From Meghimatium bilineatum (lineage: Eukaryota; Mollusca; Gastropoda; Stylommatophora; Philomycidae): a stretch of 64,000 nucleotides of DNA. A program made the position numbers and the translations under genes. Of the stretch, positions 13,101 to 28,100 are shown piece after piece. The notes under the pieces are model-generated. The model did no database searches and was not told where the DNA came from. It worked only from the letters and a program-made list of their open reading frames with translations. The stretch is from the NCBI GenBank assembly GCA_034231615.1, contig CM067298.1, positions 51,689,832 through 51,753,831 on the forward strand, given 5' to 3'. How positions within the stretch are numbered: the first letter of the stretch is position 1; each line of letters starts with the position of its first letter.

Positions 13101-16100
13101 TTGGAAAGAGAAGAAATACCAACAGATACCGATTGGTAAGTCACACTATTTAGGAATAGTGCAGAATTTCTGTAGGATTACAAGACTGCAAAGGATACAG
13201 AAATAGCTATCAGTTTCTGTAAGAATGTCAGAACTATTCGAAAGTAAAAGATACCAGACACAAATGGCTGAAAGAAGAGAAGCAGTGTCTGTGACAAAAC
13301 TAATCCTGCACAGACCATTTGTGTATCTTCAAACATATTAAAAACAATTATTATTCTTCTTCAGCATTCATTTTTAAACTCCTGCGGGTTCTCTCTTATA
13401 GCAGGACAATGGCCCTACAAGATTTCCATCAGGATGTAGTCCAGAGAATGGAAATGTGTTGTGTCACCGTTTTATTTGCGCCTATGTCCTGACACATCCA
13501 TCTTGTAAAACATTTATTCAATTATACACATTTTTTTTCTACTGTAGATTTTAATAATGTTATTACATAAATGCAATAGGAGTAAATGTCCCATCTGTTT
13601 TAATGAATAATATATATTTTCTAGTTCAATCTTGAATTGATGCAGCCATTGCTAAAGGGATCAAATGCTCCAGGTGCTAGGTTTGGTGCATCTCTTGCAA
13701 ATGTTGGAGACTTGAATCTGGATCATTATGAAGGTTGGCTGCAGGATACTTTATTTTTCACTCAAATGTAATTAATTTGAATTACATTGAAAAACAAATA
13801 AATTATATTATTCATTGCCCTTCAACACTTTACATACCCAGTATTTCAAGTTTAATGTTGCAGATTTACACTTTTTCCATATTTATTTGTACCGGTACTT
13901 TATAATATTTGAAGTCTTCTAATCCTTTTTTTTTCCAAATGCTTTCTCATCTTAATAATTAGCAAAAGTCATGTTTGTTGACATAAGAGGTCATGGATCT
14001 TCACAGCTCTCCTTCATCAATGTTAGCTAACAGCGTGTTGTTTTACTTCTTCCATTCCTTTTCATAAGACTGTCTAGAATATTTTTTCTATATTTTCATA
14101 ATCTATCTTTCAGGGAATTTTACATGTTGTCATAATGTTCTGAATACTGCCCCCACACATAATAAACTAAAAAAAAAAGTATGATTGCTTTTTTCTAATG
14201 TCATTGTTAAGTTTTTTTACTCCCTAAAGGAGAGCAAAGAAAAGCAACAGTGCGACCTACCATGTATGTTATAAGAGGTGACTAAGAAAGTCTTTGAGGG
14301 TAGAATTTGCTATCTCATCCCATAGAAGATCAAAATAATGTAAAGCCATGATAAAGTTGGGTGTGTTAAGTAAAAAGATGCAGCTTTTGCTGCCAAGCTG
14401 TAAACCATGACACAATGCATTCTGTTCTTTGGACTAAATCCTGTCAATCTGCAGGAGTTTGAGAGTGAATATAGAAGAATGTATCTATGCTATGATTACT
14501 CCTGGTCTAGTAATTCATATTGTTAAATCATTTCCATCTTACCTGCCTACGTAAATTACTAAACATCCATTGGTGGGACAAAGTACCAGACTACGAGGTC
14601 TTGGAAAAATCAACCTCAATAAGCATCCACACAATACTTATGAAGGCGCAGGCACGCTGGGCAGGCCATCTTGTGCGTATGGAGAACTCGCGATTGCCAA
14701 AACAAATATATTATGGAGAACTCAAGGCAGGATTTCGAAAAGCTGGTGGACAGAAAAAGCGTTTCAAAGACACGCTCAAGTCATCCTTGAAACATCTTAA
14801 CATTGACGTAGGCGCTTGGGAGAGCCTCGCTCAGGATAGAGCAGCATGGCGTTACAGCATTAGAACGGGAGCACTAGCGGCAGAAGAATTCAGACAAGAA
14901 ACTGCAAGACAGAAGCGGACACGTAGAAAAGAAAAAACATCTCAACCTCACACAGATACCTTCTATTGTTGTCAATTCTGTAAAAGAACATTTTGTGCGC
15001 GCATTGGACTTGCTAGTCATTTAAAAACGCACTATTAACTTTATTATTTTATTATTTATTGTTATTATTATTATGGTTGAGTTTTTGGTCATCGTCGATC
15101 ACGACGGACGAACATCATCAATTCATATTGATTTGAGCATCTCTATGTATTTTCTATGTTCATAGTAACACATGTACTGATATTTTATGTATTTATATTT
15201 TACATTTTCATCTTTATACATTTTTACATCTATCTTGTTCACCATTATTTACCACGTAATCTTGCATGGATGCTCATGAATCCTCACAAACATTTGACCT
15301 CAGTGTCAACTATCAGTTTGAATGTTCATACCTATCACCTAGTAAGCCCTTGATTTTCTGCATTTTACACATAATATAAACAGGCTTCTTTGAATGTATC
15401 CACATTGTTCTTTAGTATTTACTTTTAGTAAAGTATTTTTTATATAGAATTTGAGATAAAATACATCATTTAGGGGATTTTTTTAATGGATATACAGAAT
15501 AAGGCATATTTCTATTTATTGACAGGTGCAGATGTTAACATTTATTCATGCAATGATGCTAGGCTGTTCAGAATTTTCTCTCACCAACTGTTATCTTCTC
15601 TTTTATCTGCTGTTCATTTATGTAGTTAATTTATATTCTAAGTCTTCTTTTCTCATTAATATGATGAAATTTGGCCTGGGACCTGGGGATACAATGGGCA
15701 AAAAAGTTGTCTTTCTACACTGGGAATGGTTTGACAGCTGCAAAACGACTTGCCCAAAGGTACAGTTGTACAGTTTGTGACCCAGGAAAAAGACCTGCTT
15801 ATCTCCTCTCATTGCTTGACAACAGATAGGAAGTTTGTCATAGGCTAGGGAAGTTCACATGAATAAAAACATGCAGAAATTAAATGTGCTGGGCTGAAAA
15901 GCACAAATAACACATATATGCTTTAAAACTAGCAGCCCAACATATTTCATACTTATTTCACATGTAATTCAGAATAGGAAGAAACTTCATAGAATGAGAA
16001 TAAAATGAACACAGAGATTCTGAGAACACTTCCTCAAATTTAAAAAGAAATAAAAATAAAACAAAAAAAAGGAAAAACTCTTTTGGACATATAAAAAAAA

Positions 16101-19100
16101 AATATAACATCTTGGTAAAGACCTTACTAAAGGTAGAGTTGAGGGGAGGCAAGCAAGAGGTAGGCAGAGATGATACAAGTAGGAGGGAAAAATCATGAGA
16201 TGGACAGGTTACAGTCTAGCAGAGTGTACCACCAAAGCAAGATACAGATGATGTTGAAGGTCTGTTGCAGTCAACCTTTCTTGTGATGATGGCACTTGAT
16301 GATGATAAAAGCTCTAGATCAGAATAATATAACTGCAAAGGAAATGATACCTTGGAAGAATTAGAATTATACATTAAAAAACTATACATATGTATAGTTA
16401 TACCAAGTTACCAGTAACAGTTGAATATGAAGATGCCTGCACAATGAGCCATATGAATCATATCACGAAGATTTATCACAAAATTTATTGTGAGAAGACC
16501 TGGTTTATTAGTAGAGATGTTGGTAGTTCCCTCTCACAAACACAACTCACTTGAACTTGCTTGTGGTTTGAAAGCTGTTTGTCGATATTGTATTGATGAT
16601 GTGATTGGATTTATTAGTGATGCCGAAAAATGTAGCAATAGTTGAAAGACAATGTAGCCGACTAAAAAGGATATGCTTCAATTATTAATTATGAAGAGAT
16701 TGAGAAGCAAAATAAAAGCAGTAATTTTCTAGGAGTCTTGCCAAAAATTAATGTGCACATCTGAAGACACATATATCCCAGCTTTGATGTAAACTTGCAA
16801 CACAATGTACTTAGTTAAAAATGACACAGATTTCTCAAACAGAAATATAAGTGGTTTTCTAGAAAGAGTAAATCCAAAATAAGATGTCATGAATAATATG
16901 ATGGTTATACTTAGAACAAATGCAGAATAAGAAACCATGAATAATATGATGGTTATACTTAGAACAAATGCAGAATAAGTAACCATGAATAATATGATGG
17001 TTATACTTAGAACAAATGCAGAATAAGAAACCATGAATAATATGATGGTTATACTTAGAACAAATGCAGAATAAGAAACCATGAATAATATGATGGTTAT
17101 ACTAGAACAAATGCAGAATAAGAAACCATGAATAGTATGGTGGTTATACTAGAACTAATGCAGAGTAAAAAAAACATGAATAATATGGTGGTTAGGCCTA
17201 TACTAGAACAAATGCATAATGAGAAACCATGAATAATACAGACTCAATGAAGGCAATGTGAAGTAAAACAGATTTATACCTTTGCTTTATAGACTACACC
17301 AGAGGTTGGCAAAAAACTTAATCTGGCCCACCAATCTATTTCTTCTAGCCATCTGGGCTGACATAAAATATTACAAGCACAGATCCCTGAGCTCAGAAAA
17401 AATAAAATAATAAACTATCTGGGCCAAACTGTAAAATACAATGCTAGGAAGAAAATTATTAAGTCACACCACTGTCATTAATGTTACCAGCTGAAAACAG
17501 AGACGTTAGAGCAGCTTTTGTTGATATCTGACATTAGAAAGACTCCAAGTAAGACAACACTTACATTACATTACACTTACATTACATGGCCTACACCATC
17601 ATGAAAGAAAAATGCAATCTTGCCCATGGTTTAAAAAAGTTGCCTAACTCTAGACTACACTATTCTGAACATGCTGCTGATATCATCTACAGAGCATGAT
17701 CTTTGTAACTAGCAACACATTCATATTTTTAGCTGCCTTATTGGCATTGTACAGATAATAAGAGTGCTGCAGAAATAATTTGCCTAATCCACAATCACAT
17801 TGAGCATGAACATGGAGATAGAAGAAATGTGGTCGCATTCACTTGTCTGTTGACTAAAATGACAATACATACAATGTTACTATAAGAATCCCAAACCATG
17901 TTGCATAAGATAGAAAAATAGGTTCTAGTTTGGAACCTGTGTCCCCCTATTTACTTATTTCCCTTGACTATGTTTATCAGTTTATGTTTATCATTTATTA
18001 ATTTAAATATAAATTTATTTAGGGTTAGAACTAGTTATGTAAAACATAACAAACCCTAACCTCTTGCCCTAACCCCTTGCCCTAACCCTATAAAATGAAT
18101 ATTTAAATTAATTATTGATAGGCCTATTTATTGATATAATAATTAGATTAATTAATCCTTAAATAAGCAAGGAGACATGGGTTCCAAACCAGAACCAAAA
18201 TATGTATGCAAAGAACTTTATAGCAACTCGTGTGTTCAGACTATTACAGAAAGACTCACTTTTGACAGTTACATTTAAAAATTTCAATTTTTAATATTTT
18301 GCCAGTTTTGGTGGTAGAGAGATTAAGGAGCCAGTTTCACAAATTCATTGTTGTTTGAATTTACTTAAAATTTGAAACACAGACAATCAAACCATTCATT
18401 TTTCAGTTTCTTACGTGCATTTTATTTGGTAGATAAGGGATGCCTAAAAGATTTGTTATAATACGTGAAAAACAATGTCCTATACATGATAGGCTTCAAT
18501 AATTATTATTTATAACATATAACAGGCACATTAAAAATATAAAAATCAATTATAAAGATTAATCATAGAAGCACAGGTTCTGTGAAAAAGTAAGAATAAT
18601 TTACAATGTTGATGACACAAGATGTATGAAGATCTCTAAAATGTGACATTGGAGATAATAGGACAACTTGCACAGAACTTAGAGGCTTACAGAGTGGCAA
18701 TTAAGATAACATTCTACAAAGGACATGTCACAAAGAAGAAAAATATGATATTTCCAATAATCTATCTGACATATTGAGGTATCTAGCAAGTCCTTTTTTG
18801 TCTGGAATTTTGTTGTAGTTGCTCTTTTAATTATTATTCTTCTTCTGCGTTCGTTCTCATACTCCTGCAGATTAGCAGGATGTAGTCTGGAGAACAGAAT
18901 GCGTTGTGCCATGGTTTACAGCATTGCTGTGATATCTGCGACTTTCAGTCTGATACATCCGACTTCAGGATGGCTTTGGGTCACTGACCCTATATGGGAT
19001 GGGACAGCCAACTCAATCCCATAGCCTCCTTAGTCGCCTTTTGCGACATGCGAGGAAGGTAAACAGTGTTGCTATTCTTTGCTTCTCTTTCAGGCACCAG

Positions 19101-22100
19101 CAACACACAGGCATTTTAATTATTGAAAGATTGATAATGTTGCATCAGAGAACAACTTCAGAATTTCTGTGTATGTACATAGTAGGTCTATTGTATGAAA
19201 GAAGCAATTATTTAAATTTGAAGTATATAATTACTGTTGTTTTCTTGCCAGTTTACATAGAGGCAAATTTATTTAATTATCAAATCTTACTATTAAATAT
19301 AATTTAATTTTTTAATTCTTTATTTAAAATTCACTATAAAATCTATTTTATAAAAAACGTATACTAGCAAAAATGGATATCCTGGTGTAGTGGTTAAGCT
19401 ATTTGCCTTGAGCTCAAGAGTCATGACATCTTGGTTAAAAAGTGGATTTGTTTCTGAGCCCATTTTTTTTATTTCACTATATAGATAGAAAATTCTGAAT
19501 GAAGTGTAACATTACCATTATAGTTTGGTTTATACTTACTTTTCTGTTATATAATAGATCTAGCAATAGGTGCTCCATATGAGGAAGATACTGGAGTTGT
19601 TTACATTTATAATGGTGCCAAATCTGGATTACACTCACAGCCTTCACAAAGAATTGTTGGAAAAAATTTAGGAAAAGATCTTAAAGCTTTTGGTTGTTCC
19701 TTTTCACGACCATGGGATGTTGATGGCAACCACTATGGAGGTAAATAATTTATAAATGATAATTTGCAAATACAAATTGTAATTTGTTAGGCAAGTTGTT
19801 TTAAAGAATGTTTTGAAATCCAGCCTACATAATTGTCCTCTTCGTGTTCTTCTTCATTAATTTTCTAACTTCCACATGTTAACAGGATGTAGTTCTGGGA
19901 ACAGAAAGTGATATGACATGGTTTACAGCTTGGATGTGATATTTGTGTCTTTTGACCACATGAACTCAGCATTGCTTCTGGGTAATTTTCTCCCTCTTTG
20001 AAATTAGACAGCAAACTCCATCTCAAAAACCTTCTTAGTAGCCTCCTATGGCATGTATGATAGGTTACAGCGTCATTATTCTTTGCTTCCCTTTTGGGCC
20101 TTTGCAAAACATGAGCAAGAAGTTCATTCAAAAGAGAATCTTCATTACTAACTCTCATCAGAAGAATACATTGCACAGTTTTTGGATGCATCAAGGGAAG
20201 AGGAAAGATGGAGCACATTGTGACAACAGATAAATTGAAGAGCATTAGGGAAGTCCAAGAGAGAAAATATTAGACAGTTTTGCATAGAGAAACATTAGTA
20301 TTGGAAATGAATGACAGACACAATAATCAATGCTACATTGCATGGACTATAAATAAGTTATACAGTCATAAGTATCTTTATCAACATGTAATACTTGGGG
20401 TAGAAACTAAAAAAAAAATAATTCTCTCTGTTATTGGTCCTTTTCTATATTATGCTGCTGTGGTTCATTTTCATAAGTTTCTGCTCCACTGCTAGTAGTG
20501 TTTAATTTAGGTGGCTTCTCTCTGGTATCAATCTTAGAGCTATATTTGAGATAACAGGTGTTTTATTAAACCCCATGTTTAACCCTCATTAGTTGCCTGT
20601 TACAACCTGCATTATAGGTCACAGTGTTAACATTCTTTACTGTCCTAATCACAAATGCATGATAATTCCTCTTTTATTCTAAGCCACTTCCATATAAGAA
20701 GAATTTCAAAATCCTACTTCTAAGAATTAATTTTGAGTGACAGCTACTGCTCACAAATGTATTACAAAATCACTGTAATTTTTTCAATCCCTTGAACAGT
20801 GGTGTATATATAAATTATTTACTGTTAAAATCTAAAAATATTGAACTCCATTTTTAATGCAGTTTTGAATTATGCAAAAAGAAGAGCTTATCAATTCAAT
20901 TATGTATTTATTTTTGCAATCAGATTTTGCAGTAGGATCATCAGAATCTGACAAAGTGGTTCTGCTAAGAACTCGACCTGTCTTTGATTTGTATGCAAGT
21001 CTTGAAGCCAATCCTGCTGTCATTGATTTGAATAGTTATCCAAATTGTGTTTATCGTGGACGACCATGGTACTGTCTAGAAGCTTCTATTTGCCTGCGCT
21101 ATTCAGGCCAAAATCTGCCACCTTCAGCTGGTGAGTAAATATGTAACACATTTTCCTTGAGAATATATTCTTACAATTTAAGAATCCTTGTTTTAAAAAA
21201 AATGATGATGATGAGATAATCCCTTCAGCTGTGAGAAGGTAGCTATTGACATTCCAAAGCTTTTCTGACAGCATGGTTTGTCTCAAAAACATAATTGGTT
21301 TAGGTGGTATATGCTCAACAATGAGAAGAACAAAACAGCATCAATGGGTATATAGAATGATGGAGAGGTATTTATAGAATAACTTTATGCAGCATTACTA
21401 AAGCATTTCCTGTTTTGAAGTTGATAAAAATAAAAGAAGTAATTAAAGAACTACGGAAGATCGAGAAAGAGACAAGCAAGATGTCATGAATATACTATCT
21501 ACAATTAATGAACTAAATGATGAACTAGCAGTATTAAAACTTTTGAAATCACCAGGGCTAGACAACATTTCAAATGTACTGCTGATCCACCTCAGACCAT
21601 CTGCAAAAAAGAAATTAATAACAATTTCAACAACTGTAGGGATAGAGGCTTAGTGCTACAGATGTGGAAAACCTCCATAATAATACCTATCTACAAGAAA
21701 TTCACACCAAAAAACAAGGCGGGCTGCTATTGCCTTATAAACCTGACCAGTCGTCTGTGCAAGTTGACGGAATGCCCTTTAAACAAAAGAAAGATGTAGT
21801 TCCATTTTTTTAAAATTCTGCTAAATAGGCAAGCTGGTTTCAGAAAGTGCAGATTAATTGAAGACCAGATCACACACTAAATACCTAGAATGTAGAAGAT
21901 GCATTCCAAGAAAAAAAATATGAAAATGTCAACAATGGTGTGGGTAGATATGAAAATGCCATTGATTGAAGAAAGACTACTTCTTAAATTACAACAAAAC
22001 AAAGTGAGTGGTCGCATGTACACCTGGATAAAATACTACCTGTACAGCCAAAAAGCAGCAGTGAAGCTTGAAATTAAGCACAGTAGAAAGAAACTCTTCA

Positions 22101-25100
22101 AGCATGCAGTAAAATAAGGAGGTCTATCCTCCACTTTCTTCCTTATATTCATCAACTACATTGCCCATATCCTCTGGCATAAAGTAAATGCTGTAGTGTA
22201 TACAGACCATCTGGCAATATGGTGCTATGAAAGAAAAGAAAGTGTGCACAACAACAACAAAAGTTGCAGGTAACCATGGACAATTTGGCCAAGTGGACAG
22301 AAAAATAGGCCATGTCTATCAATGTTTAACAAAAAAATATCTACATTATCTTCAGCCTGTCCACCAAACCACAGAAAAGCACACTATTCATGAAATGTCA
22401 AACATTGCTAAAAGATGAGATACCCACAAACCTTGTACTCCCTTTTGTCCCAAGACTTACATGAAAACAGCACATTGACATGTGCCAGATGAAAAGGTAT
22501 AATCTTCTTCTGCGTTCGCTCTCTTATAACCACATCGAAAAAATTGTATGATTTCCGCCTGGGAGCATGAAGTACATTGTACTGCAAGTTCCACAGTTGA
22601 ACTGTGTTATTTGGCTCACTTTGTGACCGAGACATCCGAGGCCCAGCACAACTGTTTTCATCATGCCTTTTATTCGGGTAGTAGGCTTCTCTAGCCAGTG
22701 ACAGCCTGCCTATCTGTCGACGGATGCTTGGTGTATAATGACTCTTCGGTGAGACGATTGTCGTTCACGTCTATCAAATACAAGGTGTTCAACCATCAGT
22801 GAACTTGCCTCGTGTAATTGGACATTCTGTGCCTGTGCCCATTGGGTACTGAACCTTTTCTACTCCCCGATCCAGGTTCCGGTGAAGGAAGAACTCGGCA
22901 GAAGAGTTGAACCCGGGCTCTTTCACCTTCTTAGCCGAGGTGTCGTTCACCGGCATTGTGAACCCCTCGTCCAAGTCCGAGTCTCACCACGCGTTGGGGA
23001 GCAAGACGTGTTCTCAAGCTGAACGGCCTTGTCCCATTTGTGCCTTTCTTTCTGCAAGTAGGCCTATATTTCCGGTATAAGGAAGCTTGACAGTAGAATT
23101 GGGCCATGGCAGCATCATTGTCCCGTTTGTGCCTGAGCCCTTCGGGTACGGAACGCTTTCTCTTTGCGAGCATGTTTCCGGAATAGGAAAACTTGACTTT
23201 AGAGTTGGGCCAGGCCTTTTTCCTCCCTGTGACTGGGTGAACCACAGGAGCAATATTTATTTCCAACCACAAATATTGAATAACTTGAAGCCCAGATTTG
23301 CTGGTCGGTGGGCGAGTGACTTAAATACTTCACTACTATGGCTTCCAGAGTTGGATAGCCAACATTAGTTCTAAAACTTCTCATTCATCTCTTATGTTAT
23401 GCATGCAAATAATAGTATTATTTTCTTTACTACTTTTCTGGCACTGACAACACACAAGTGAACTAATGCATTTGAGATGTTAAAACACAATATTTTTTTT
23501 AGTTAGAAAATAATGTTTTCTGTAAAAGTTTTCCTATGTGTGCAGAACAAATAGTTGTTGGGAGAGGCTTTCAAAGTTGAAAATACAAAATTCCTGATGG
23601 AAGAGACATTAGGACTAGATATAACCTATTAATTAATTAAATTTTTGTTCATTTATGGTAGTCAAAAATAATACAATTTGAAGTAAGCTCAAATTTGTCA
23701 TTATGCACTAAAATTTGTGCTAATGAAATTTAGAAACTGGTGTGCAGCATCTTAGAAGTGACATTGTTAGTTAGCTTGTTAGTTATTTGATCATCATCAT
23801 TGCACTCAGAACACGTCCATAGGTTAGGTATTCCAATCTACACTTTAATGTATCCCTCATGGCAGGATCACTGACAGTTCCAGGTATCTATTGTTGACAA
23901 ATATTTTTCTAAGCCAACGGTAGTGCCCATTCCTAGCAATATTACATTTCACACATACTTCTATTATTCTGGACACAGAAAAGGAATCATCGTTTTCATT
24001 AATTTCATTTGTTTGTGTTGCAAGAAGTTCAAAATGTCAGCCTGATCCATTGCTCTACAGTAGCAGTACAGACCAACTGATCTACTCTCCTAATCTCTTG
24101 AGTACACACATGGCCAGGCATGAAAATTAATATGACATATTCCAACTTCAGTCTCTCCACTGCCTCATGGTACTGTTTACGAATGCAACCCATTTATATT
24201 TTCTAATGATGCTCATTGAGCCACTGAGGATGCAGACATGAGTTGCCCTCTATGTACTCATCCAGTTCAAGGCCTTGGTCACTGCCATAATCTCTATAGT
24301 CATGCTGCTTGTCTATCTATCTATTATCTTTTCTCTGTTTTTGCTGTTAGGAATGGATGATTGGTTTTTTGGACAATGGCATGTTTAGTTGCTTGATATA
24401 CATTAATATTGTGACATCTCAGAACACATTATTATTCCTTCAATCCACCTTCCTCTTGGTCTTCCCCTTCCTCTTGCTGTTTCTATTCTCATATTGTATG
24501 CTCTTGCTGCTGTATGGGTTCATTCTCAGTAAGTGACAGAACCATTTCAGTCATTACTTATCAATATATTTGATCACAGACTTTGTTCCAACTGTTTGTG
24601 TGATTCGTCTTTCCAAACATGATCTCTGCTTGTTTTATTTGCTGCTTTCCTTAGACAACTTATTTCACATATAGTAAGCTTTCTCTTTCGTTTTTTAGAT
24701 AATGTTTAAGTCTGACATTGATAACACAATATTGGTAGGAAGATTGAATTTATGATTTACCTTTTAGTTTCCATCAAAAGCTGCTTTAATCACAGCAGAA
24801 GCACTGCTCTCCACTTTTATGGTATTCCCTGCATAATAAGCTGTGAAGACCAACAAAATATTACTCTAACAATTGAATCACCCATGTATATAATCATATT
24901 CCCTTCCCTGGAATTCTCACTAATCAATACCTGCATTTCAGACTCTACAACAATAAGACAGCACTCTTTGCATTGTCTGTGACACATGATCAATAAACAA
25001 AGATAACACTGATGAAAAGAGTAATTAATAACACACAGCAGCACATACGATTGTTGGTAATTTTATTTGCTTAGATTCAAGAGATGGAGTTTGGGGAGCT

Positions 25101-28100
25101 TGAAATATAAAAAATTCTACCTAACCAAGTTTGTTGTAGGCCTACATGACTATCTAAAATTTTTGCTGGAACTAAGAGGATAGCAAATTTTCCATTGCCT
25201 CAGTGAAGATATCGTTCAAAGTTTATTTATCAAATTCGTGAACTAGAAAGTTATACATAGATTATTGTATTTGTAGTTAAATTGTTTCAACTTAAGAACC
25301 ACTGTTTACATTAACATGTAGGCTATATGTCAATGGAAGACATATTTTTATTGAAGATAAAATTTGATAATAAAATTTATATTTTTATTCATTTTATATT
25401 ATTGCATTTTTGTTTTTATTTTCTAGAGTTGAATATTACATTACAACTGGATATTCACGAGCGCCACAGAGGAGAAAGAGCAAGATTGTTCCTCCTTGGT
25501 GAAAATTACATGGAGATTGAGAGCACTAATGAGATTGTCACTGTCAGACTTGACCGTGTGTTATGTCTAAAAAAGTACACAGTTTACACAAGGGTATGCA
25601 GTAAGCCATTTCAAATTTTATTATTTAAAACTGTGCCTTTAAGAATATCTAAATGACTTTTTATTCATATTTTATATTTGCCAGACAAATTGTGTGAACT
25701 TCTGAGCTTGTTCAAAACTGTTTCAGAACTTCAGTTAGTAGAACCACTAATTCACACATCTTTAAAGAATCAAAAGAATTCAATCTGATCTTTTACATTC
25801 TTTCCATCTTACTTCAGTGTTATATATGTTATAGTTGACAGATGAGGGTGAAAGAAGAGGAAGACAAAGTAAAGAGTGGATTCATAATATTAAAGACAGG
25901 ACAGTATTAAGACTCTTGACAAGTTTCTTCTTCTTCTGCGTTCACTCTCATATAACCACAATGAATATATTGTGTGATTTCTGCCATGGAGCGTGAAGTA
26001 CGTTGTGCTGCAAGTTCCACAGTAAAACTGTGTTATTTGCACCTCGGTTGGACACTTTGTGGTCTGGACGTACGAGGTCCAGAACATTCTTTTTCGTTGT
26101 GCCTTTAATTCAGGTAGTAGGCTTCCCTACTCCGTGACAGCCTACCTATCTGTCAACGAGCATGCGGGTGTGTAGTGAAACTTCCCCGAAACAATTGTCA
26201 TGCACGTCTATCTCGCACGAGGTGTTCTCCGACTATGAACTTGCCTCGTATAACTGGACGTTCTGTGCTTGTGCCCATCAGCTACTGAACCTTTTCTCAT
26301 CTGCGAGCCTGGTTCCATATGAGGAAGAACTCGACAGAAGTGTTGGACCATGGCTCTATCGCTTTCTTAGCTGAGGTGTCGTACACCGACATCGTGAACC
26401 CCTCGCTCAAGTTCGAGTCACACTACGCGTTTGAGAGCAAGGCATTCTCGAGCTGAGCGACTTTGTCTCAATAGCGCCTGAACCCATCGGGTACTGAACC
26501 CTTTCACTCTGCAAGTATATTTCCGGTATAGGAAAGCTTGACAGTAGAGTTGTGCCATAGCTAAAATCGTTGTCCCTTTTGTGCCTGAGCCCATCAGGTA
26601 TGGAACCCTTTCTCTTCGTGAGCATGTTTCCGGTATAGGAAGGCTCGACATTAGAGTTAGGCCAGGTCTTCTTGCCTTGCCAGGCGCCCATGATTGGGCC
26701 TGGGTCTCTGCCGATAAGGAGCACAGGTAACTAGAAGCTTGTCTCGAGCTAACAGAATTTGTTGTTCCGATATTCTTGGAACGTTTTTACTTTCTATTGG
26801 CAGTTGGCACTGCCCTCTGGCACTGTTCTGCCCTTTCATTGTACTCAGTATGAAATCTATTTCTCTCTTGCCATGCATCTACCTTTTCATGCCTTTTTCA
26901 TTGGTCACCCCTGCAATGTTCGGGCTGGACTGACCAGCGTCACTGTGTGTCGACAGTGCCACTGCATGTGTTGGTGCTGGTGGTGTCAGAGATATTGTCT
27001 GTCTCTTATGCAGTTAAATCTCTTTCAATCTGTTACCTCAACATTCTCTGACACGATCCCGAAATAATTTAGCCAGAATCAACAGGAGCCACTGTATTTC
27101 TGTTTCCAGGGTGCACCGTGAGGAGGTACATTTAAGATCTTGGTTATCTGCTAACCCTGGATCCGCCAAGAGCATTGCGTTCCCTTTGCACCCCTTGAAA
27201 AGTTTAAACAAAGAACTCAGACCAGAGAGGCATGGCATAATTTGGTGTTGATGTTTACAAAGTAGCACAGCTGGTAGGAAACGGAGAGTTCTCAGAAGAC
27301 GATATTCAAAATCAACAGAGAAAGTGGTTTTCCCATACTTCCAGACTACCATCAGACAGTGCCCCTCAAAAAGCATTACTATACAGACACGATGGACATA
27401 AAGCCAGGGGCAGACCTTAAAATGATGGATTACAGAAATATAAGTCAACGAAAGCAAACATATATGAAGCATACAAAAAAGCCATCTGCAAAGAACTCTT
27501 CTACCCCTGACAATGCAAGGTATAAAGGGGTATAAAATGAAAAGAAAGAAAGAAAAAGAAAGACATGGTTCATGTACAGTAAAAATAACATCCAAGAAAA
27601 GTCAGTTACAAGTCTCATAAATGACATGCTAAAGAATATACAAGTAAATATAAGTAGGAAGCAAGAGGACAATTTTTAAATATTCTTGAGACTAACAGGA
27701 ATTGAACCAGTCCGTTCAATGGCACCAAATCGCCTAGCAACTATTGAACACGCGTTCTTCCGTACTTGACTAACCGCATCTCCAAAAAAAGATGCGATTT
27801 CATCAAGCCTTTCAAACCATGCACACAAAGTCACCAGAACGGACCGATCGAGACAAGGACTATTACAACAAAAACAAACAAAGAGACCATTATTGTTTGT
27901 TGTTGTTGTAATAGTCCTTGTCTCGATCGGTCCGTTCTGGTGACTTTGTGTGCACGGTTTGAAAGGCTTGATGAAATTGCATCTTTTTTGGAGATGCGGT
28001 TAGTCAAGTACGGAAGAACGCATGTTCAATAGTTGCTAGGTGATTTGGTGCCATTGAACGGACTGGTTCAATTCCTGTTAGTCTCAAGAAATGCTAAAGA

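Noticed and set aside
15526..15780. 84-residue + strand frame
   Set aside because: No known motif, no repeat partner and no splice logic in the integrin frame.
16729..17082. 117-residue minus-strand frame with hydrophobic repeats
   Set aside because: It is the translation of a 48-bp minisatellite, not a conserved protein.
22931..23384. Overlapping minus- and plus-strand frames
   Set aside because: They lie in family B repeat units and also appear in the 26.4-26.9 kb copy with different frames.
27038..27595. 185-residue minus-strand frame
   Set aside because: It spans the junction of a family B end, an unnamed repeat and a LINE fragment in the wrong orientation.
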